Assembly: GCA_003508835.1 (NCBI GenBank)
Contig: PUFA01000077.1
Span: forward strand, 4,726,001-4,790,000
DNA: 64,000 nt
Direction: 5' to 3'
From: Eonycteris spelaea
Taxonomy: Eukaryota > Chordata > Mammalia > Chiroptera > Pteropodidae
A program made the position numbers and the translations under genes. Below are positions 57,953 through 64,000 of the stretch, in pieces. Each line of letters opens with the position of its first letter. The stretch's first letter is position 1. A model generated the notes under the pieces. It made no database searches. It saw nothing but the letters and a program-made list of their open reading frames with translations, and was not told the origin of the DNA.

Positions 57953-58810
57953 TACCAAAAATTCATATAATCTTATTTTGGGACACAGAAAACCAGCATT
58001 ACAGAGAAAATTATGCAGGACCCTATTAGGTAACTTGCCTAACCTTTGCCCAGTTAATTCAGGGTAGAACCAAATTTAAATTCAGTCTTCTTTTATCTCC
58101 TTTATAGAACTTATTTCCTCCCCAAAATGTGGAAGTGAGGAAATACAGAGGCATACAGTATGATTTTTCTCTAGGGACCATAATTCCTGAATGGTAAATT
58201 GAGTTTTGTAGAGATACTGAGCATCAAGTTTTGGAAAGACTTTGGTTGGTCTTTTAGCATCGCTATAAAATCCCATTGAGGAGAAGATCTTCCCCTTCAA
58301 CAGAGGAAAAATTCCAGGGTAAAATTTAGGGAGAAATGGAAGGACAAAAGTAGAAATGTGAAAAAAGAGTTTTGGAGAGGTCAAAGAATAGATAATACAG
58401 CCCATAACTATAGCTCCAAAAATCCCGGGACAGAGGAGATGAACTCTTTCTCCCTCGTCAAAGTAAGGCTGCCAGTTTCTTCTCCAGGACCCAGAGGACA
58501 TGGATGAGGAGGTGACTGAATACCTATCACCTTAATGACTTCTCTTTGTCCTCTTCTCTCCTGACTGTGTCCCCATTCTGATTCTCTTGCAGGCCAATAA
58601 AAGAACAGGGTTCCTTGTGATATTCACCCATGTTTTGGTCACTTTATCACTACCAAATAAAAATAGCTGAAAGCGTAGAAGGAGAATAAAGAAAATCAAA
58701 AAATAAAAAGCATTAATGTTAGTGCAGTGCGTTTAATATGGTATTATGATATATGCAGGTATAACCTCACCAATTTCTGCTTTAACCAGAAGGTGGAAAA
58801 GGGAGCTAGC
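57953..58810. other. No recognisable feature
   Basis: Unassigned. A 139-codon minus-strand frame (58082-58501) has no recognisable domain or conserved motif. It is one of the longer frames but not beyond chance in a 64-kb window. Confidence 0.45.
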
Positions 58811-58814
58811 TAGC

Positions 58815-58915
58815 ATCTAGTGCATACCCAATACATGCATGGCACCCTATTCCATGCTAGAGATAAAGCAATAAAAAAGTCAGTTATACCATGACTGTCT
58901 CATACCTTTCCATAG
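58815..58915 (-). repeat. L2 LINE 3' end fragment, minus strand
   Basis: catggcaccctattccatgc followed by tagagataaagcaataaaaa fits the reverse complement of the L2 terminus. Confidence 0.6.
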
Positions 58916-59580
58916 CAGAAAAACTGCATTCAGTGAGAATGTTAAAGAAAACTTATTCCCATTAATCCTATATGATAACCATTGAGTCCTCCAAAATTAG
59001 AAAATACCTTTAATGTCAAGGAATTAAACATTTTATATCTCATGACCTACATTTTATTTATTTGTTTCTTTTTAAGAAATTTCGCAAGGGCAAACAAATA
59101 GTTTATAAGGCAAATCTAGGGAGGTTTCTATTTTTCATGTTATTTTAGTAAATAACATACCTGCGTTGTTATGTTGGGAATAAAATTGTAAGCCTAAAAT
59201 AACTCCTTAGTGTTCAATTTGGTTTATAAAATTAGATTTGGTTAAAATTTAATTTCACTAAACTAACTGTAAATAGAAACATTTTTATTAGGCATTTAAA
59301 AAAAACATTTAATGTAAGACTTTGATATCCTTGGGGAAGGAGAAAGTCATGTATCAATTTCAGATGCTAAAAATTTATAAGAGCTTTATAATATTTTTCT
59401 ACAATAACAAAAATAATAAAAGTTTCCATAAAATTTTTTTACTATTAAATTTGTTGTCCTTTATATAGCAGAATTCCTTAGTAAAAAACCTTTTTAAAAA
59501 TGTTTAAAAATGTGACTAGTAACCAGATAATGAGAGTGATCAAATACACTAATCTTTAAGCTGCCCATCAACTAGAAGCT
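58916..59580. other. No recognisable feature
   Basis: AT-rich, unassigned. Confidence 0.5.
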
Positions 59581-59584
59581 CATC

Positions 59585-59690
59585 TGTCTCTCTCATATTT
59601 TTCTTCCTAGGCCTAGCACAGTACCTGGGATGTAGTAGTTGCACAATATTTGTTTAATACTTTCAATGAATAAATATGTAAAAAGGTATT
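59585..59690 (+). repeat. L2 LINE 3' end fragment
   Basis: The run aggcctagcacagtacctgg, gatgtagtagttgcacaata and tttgtttaatactttcaatg is the L2 terminus. Confidence 0.75.
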
Positions 59691-60565
59691 GTCTTTTTAT
59701 TAATTTTTTAAAAATTTAGAAATTTAGAAACACCGAGCATATTTTGGTCTACCTTTACCCAGATTTTTACTGTCGGGTGCCACCTGTAAGTCAGGGGTTT
59801 GAATGGAGTTATTACAGGGTCCAGGAGGAAAGATCAGGAATCAAACTGAGCCAAAAGAGGTACTTTCCAGGGGGTTACTGATAAAAATGCAGAGCTAAGA
59901 AAGAAAGAAGAAAGCCCTAAGATTGCAAATGGAGAAGTGGAGATAGTATCTCGAAAGAAATAGCCTGTGAAATCAGTGGCAATGGGGCTGGGAAATTAAT
60001 TAATTGAGCAGCGAACAAGATGATATGAACCTGTGCACGTCGACCCTGCACTGTGCTCCTCTTGTTGCATGGAAGTGTCTGCATCGTCTAAGGAAGGGAA
60101 GAACTCCCAGTCACACCCGTCAAGCCAGACCAGGCATCGCAGTCATTCTGTTTAACACTTCGATGGCGGAGAATATTTCTGAAAGCAAGACACCGCCCTC
60201 TCCTTGCCTGTGGCATCAGGGAAATAAGAACACTGTCATTTTTTCAACCATGATCATTTGTTCCCCACCTTCAATGGATCTGTGGAAGCCACCGCTTAGA
60301 AGACGCATTAACACTAGACATAGCAGGCCTATTCATTTAAACCCAGAATGTCTTACCCCATCTTAGACGTGCCAAACTACTTTTCTGCTTCTCCATTCGG
60401 AGGACAGAGTCCGTTTAATACCATCTTTATTTACATGCGATCTTATCATTTCCTTCACTTACCAAGTCTATAACACCTGGCTTGAAAAACATGTGAGTCC
60501 CACCTCTTCACAAAAAGACATTGGGCATATAAATAAAGGAATCTATGAATCGATCAGTGCATTCA
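59691..60565. other. Unassigned DNA with a 120-codon frame
   Basis: A plus-strand frame spans 60004-60366. Codon content is Ser/Thr/Pro/His-rich, no domain is recognised, and it starts from a non-ATG codon. Flanks carry no repeat I know. Confidence 0.35.
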
Positions 60566-60570
60566 TGCAT

Positions 60571-60612
60571 GCACGAATGAATGAATGAGTGAGTGGTGAA
60601 TGAATGAGTGAA
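60571..60612. repeat. (GAAT)n/(GAGT)n microsatellite
   Basis: About 40 bp of GAAT and GAGT units. Confidence 0.9.
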
Positions 60613-60799
60613 TTCTTTTCACATTTAGGGCAAGAGGTGACAGAGGTGACAAGTCATTTCAACATCTGTATTCTTTGCCTATATATAGAAGACGCAGTGT
60701 CGTTTCAAGAGTGATTGTAGTGACATAAGGAAAATAAAGTAGAGAAAATGGCAGGCTTTGTTATGGCTTATTTGTGGCAGCAAGCTGTGCTGACAGAGG

Positions 60800-60955
60800 G
60801 CCTGTTTGGAATGCTTGCTCTGCCACTGACAAGTCGTGCGAACTCGTTAAATAGAGCTAACAATAGAGTAGTTCACCTTATAAGGTTTGGGGGAAGATTA
60901 AGCATTTTAGAACAGTCGCTGGCACATTGGGTTTGCTAATATATTAAGCATTATG
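60800..60955 (+). repeat. MIR SINE fragment
   Basis: gcttgctctgccactgacaa and then cgctggcacattgggtttgc fit the MIR head and the 3' region. Confidence 0.55.
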
Positions 60956-62430
60956 AGGGCTAAAAGAGAATAAGCCTCAGACTTAGTTTTCTAGTAGAAA
61001 AGAAGACATTTGAAAAGGTAAGGCATAAAGCTCAGTCACAGAGAAAAAGTTAATTAAATATCTGTCTCAAGTACCCAGTGCCGTCCAGTGCTTGTGCCCA
61101 GGGTACACTTGTTTGTTCAAACACTGTCTCTTCGTTGGCTCCTGTATTAATTTTGAAGTTTTCAGGTTTGACAGGGACCAGATCCTCTGGCACATGTCAC
61201 ATATTCATGCCACCTCAGGGTCTGCGATGTTGTTTAATCGTGACTCGATCTCATGCAAAATCATCCACTCTTCTTATTTTGAATGGCTTTTCAGCGCAGT
61301 CTGCGCAGGAAGCCTGCTTAGAGCTGACTTCAGCACACTGGCTTGTCAGGCACGCACATCGGATATCCAGAAAGAGAAGTGACTGTCCTCCTTGAGTGCA
61401 CACCTTTAAAGAGCGTGAACCACTAAGTTGGGCTTCAAAAAGATTTGCTTTGGAAGAGCTGTGGTTACAGCACCCTAACCTCTAAGAAATAGACCGCTGC
61501 CTTCCAGAGCTGCGTCCGAAGCTCATCTCTCCCCTCTAGGATCTGACTCGAGGCTAGAGATGCAGGGGGACTTTTGGCAGAGGGCAGAATACTCCTGTCA
61601 GTCTTGTTTTTGTCCATAAACCACATTTCTCAACCTACAAAAACACCAGGAAATGTTCTCATTTCAAGGTCTGGATCATTTCAGCTCTAAATGAGAGGAT
61701 TGGCATTCCTCTAGTGGAAGTCAACACACACACACCACTAATACAGGCTTTAGGTTAAGACTTTTAAATGACATGTCCCTCTCTCTCCCTGTCCTGTATC
61801 TCCCTCCCACCACCCTCCACCCCCTCTGGCCTTGTATTTGTTTATGAGCCTTGCATTTCAAGCCACTGAAGAACTCAGGTCTTTTTCACTTGAAAAGTGA
61901 CTTTCCATTCAGGAAGGAAATTTGTAGGAACAAAAAGGCTTAGCTGAATCCCTACTAAATATTTTCATGTCCCAGTGATTCAAGAAACTGGCACTCGAGT
62001 GATCCCTCGCATTATTCTCTGAATGCCGTGACCTATACGTCAAAGTGAGAGGATGTTTGGGGATGTTTCTTGTCTTTGAACAGCAATGCTCCAGGGACAA
62101 AGAGGTTCTTTTACTGGGCAGTAATGACGGCCACGAGGTGGGAGCCATAAACCAGGCAAGCCTGGGCAGTGTGCATGCTGACATTTTTCATTCCTAATAT
62201 CCCACAAGTATTTCAGTTTCAACAGAGCCTCTGTGCAGATGAAAAGGAACTTTTTTGTTTCTTGATTTTGTTATATTATGTTTGAAAATTCCTACTAGTC
62301 TTCCAATTACCCATTTGAAGATAAACTGGCAAAACTATTTTCACCACCTTTATATCCTTCACTTTACGAGCAAAAAGAAACATTAATATCAGCGTTGTTT
62401 CCTCTAGGTAAATGGAATCCACACTTTTTC
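60956..62430. other. No recognisable feature
   Basis: Unassigned. Plus-strand frames at 61078-61395 overlap in two phases and have no recognisable domain. Confidence 0.5.
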
Positions 62431-62434
62431 CTTC

Positions 62435-62740
62435 CCCAAATTGCCACCCTTTTGCCTGTGGGGCTTCAAAATCTCAGCAGCTATTGTCCAGCCCGGCCTG
62501 CCCACAGCCGGGCCGCGCCGATGTGCAAGTAAGCAGATTAAATCCCAGACATTAAAATTTGAAAGGATAAAAAATAAAAGGCAAGGCCAATTTTTGTAAA
62601 CATGAATGACCTATTCCGAAAGAAAAGAACAAACATTTTGCACAAAGACAGATTGAGGCGTGTGGGAGGCGAAATTGCCAAAGTCGGCAGGAGATGGATG
62701 GATGTTACTGTAACTGACTTTAAAAAGCATACAGTGCATT
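62435..62740. promoter_or_regulatory. Candidate non-coding regulatory element with a GC hairpin
   Basis: A perfect 7-bp inverted repeat, GCCCGGC (62491-62497) and GCCGGGC (62507-62513), is followed by GCCGCGCCG. A SOX-like CTATTGT lies just upstream (62481-62487) and a forkhead consensus TGTAAACA lies at 62595-62602. No repeat was recognised. Function is inferred only. Confidence 0.3.
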
Positions 62741-62940
62741 TTTTTTTTAACTGGGAGAAGAGTGTAGGATTATTTCATACCTTTGATAAGTTCACTACTT
62801 ATTTTTGTTATTGGTTGCCTGTGTTTTTCCATCTAGTGAGAGTCCGCAAGACTTTTGTCCCTTTGCTTTCCATACTTCCCTTCGCCCCCCACCATCAAGC
62901 ACTCAGCCTGCTTCCTTGGTGGAAAACTTCATTCAGAACT
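62741..62940. other. No recognisable feature
   Basis: Nothing was identified. Confidence 0.5.
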
Positions 62941-62995
62941 TTCCTCCCTCCCTCCCTCCCTCCCTCCTTCCCTTCCTTCCTTCCTTCCTTTACTC
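62941..62995. repeat. (CCCT)n then (CCTT)n microsatellite
   Basis: CCCT units followed by CCTT units over about 55 bp. Three overlapping frames translate it as Ser/Pro/Leu repeats, which are not proteins. Confidence 0.95.
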
Positions 62996-63009
62996 CTCCT
63001 CTTCAAACC

Positions 63010-63270
63010 TCTTTTTGAATATGTGCATGTGACAGGCACTGGGCTCAGTTCAAAGAAACAAGATCACCAAAGGTAATGACACAGTCCCTTATCATTTCTA
63101 GGCTGCTTGGGAAGGGATGTAAAATAGATAACTATGTACATAAATACACCAGTGTAACTACTGTGAGAGAAAAATCGAGGGAGTTACAGGCGCACATACT
63201 GAAGATCACCTCATCACAGGTGTCTGAGAATTTTCCCTGAGCAATGGCATTTAAGCGGACATATGAAGGT
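63010..63270 (-). repeat. L2 LINE, minus strand
   Basis: The run gtgacaggcactgggctcag, caccagtgtaactactgtga, gagaattttccctgagcaat and ggcatttaagcggacatatg is reverse-complement L2. Confidence 0.75.
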
Positions 63271-64000
63271 ACAATGAAGTATCACAGAATTTATGATACA
63301 GTTTGCTTTAGGATACCATACAAGTGCCAAAGATGAAAAAACACTATCAGGGTGAAGAGAGATTTAGAGCTTTCTAGAGAAAGTTATGTTTGAGATGAAT
63401 ATGAAAAGATTAAAAGTACCTGAAATAAAAGCAAATCAAATGCACTAGAAAATAATATTGACTTCCATTCAACAGATTTACGCTCCTGTACTCTACTGAA
63501 GATTTTCTTTACTTTCTGATCTAATAGATTTTTCTTGGTTTTCACCAGTTAGTACCTCTTTCTTTACTTTGTGAATTTAGAGTAAAATGAAGAAGTCACA
63601 ACCGAAGTCATCTCTCTTTTTAATTTACTTATAAATAATTCATAGTAATCCCAACTATGTTTTAAAAATATCAGGAGAAAAATAGTGATAATAATTATCA
63701 GTGAGAGTAGAAATATAGGTAAATTTTCCTTTTTCACTTTGTTCCTATATTTTCAAATATATTTTTTTTAACCAAAAGCTTTGATTTCATCTTAAAACTT
63801 TGTAGTGTTTATAAACAGTGTCATTATCAAGGCTTTTCTATATTATTCATGGTTAAATGCAGGTCATCTGAAATTCACACTTCTTTAAGGCTAAGGTAAT
63901 AGATATAGATTTCTGATAGTTGAGGCTTCCTTTACATACCTCTACTCTGAACCGTGTCCTCTGTTCAGTCAAATCTCTATCTCGGCCTAAAATTCCCCTC
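63271..64000. other. No recognisable feature
   Basis: AT-rich, unassigned to the window end. Confidence 0.5.

Noticed and set aside
62602..63076. Overlapping Ser/Pro/Leu-rich frames
   Set aside because: Their 3' halves are the CCCT/CCTT microsatellite at 62941-62995.
1..64000. CRISPR arrays, operons, bacterial promoters or ribosome-binding sites
   Set aside because: The repeat content is plainly mammalian. Repeats here are interspersed or simple, with no regular repeat-spacer units.

Overview
The window reads as mammalian nuclear DNA from an intergenic region or a very long intron. It is AT-rich and CpG-depleted, has many microsatellites and poly(A)/poly(T) runs, and is densely littered with decayed mammalian repeats (MIR, L2, L1, MLT1-type and other LTRs, MER5/hAT-Charlie DNA elements). 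I recognise no protein-coding exon, tRNA, snRNA or rRNA gene. Open frames are short, overlap on both strands, and often run through repeats or simple-sequence tracts, so no CDS is annotated.

Lineage clue: at 14851-15048 there is a 5S rRNA-derived SINE with an A-rich tail and perfect 11-bp target-site duplications. As I recall, 5S-derived SINEs with A-tails (MEG-RS/MEG-RL) are known from fruit bats (Pteropodidae). Two L1 3' ends (about 8684-9127 and 40499-40895) look laurasiatherian in type. No abundant young tRNA-SINE was seen. A pteropodid bat is therefore the best guess. It is an inference, not proof.

Layout. 1-5 kb: LTR remnants, a (TG)n tract, MER5 copies and an MLT1 LTR. 5.0-5.4 kb: the only CpG-island-like stretch. 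5.6-9.5 kb: L2, MIR, an old L1 and a 5'-inverted L1. 11.1-12.3 kb: a long-hairpin MITE and an LTR-like repeat interrupted by a pyrimidine tract. 12.8-13.1 kb: repeat-free sequence with octamer, forkhead and homeodomain-like motifs. 14-20 kb: the 5S SINE, MER5 copies, L2 and MIR. 23.3-24.3 kb: a long LTR containing a Z-DNA-prone tract. 25-37.6 kb: sparse MIR/L2, two oppositely oriented L1 pieces and a run of same-strand MIRs with ATT-rich spacers. 37.6-48 kb: mostly unassigned sequence with L1 3' ends. 49.2-52.1 kb: a GC-richer block with a CTCF-like site, a pair of diverged repeated segments and two palindromes. 53.4-57.9 kb: L2, MIR and a complete hAT-Charlie-type element. 58-64 kb: mostly unassigned, with L2/MIR and a GC hairpin next to a forkhead-like site.

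No genes work together here. Any function would be regulatory and needs cross-species alignment to show. Repeat names come from remembered consensus sequences and were not searched, so edges are approximate.
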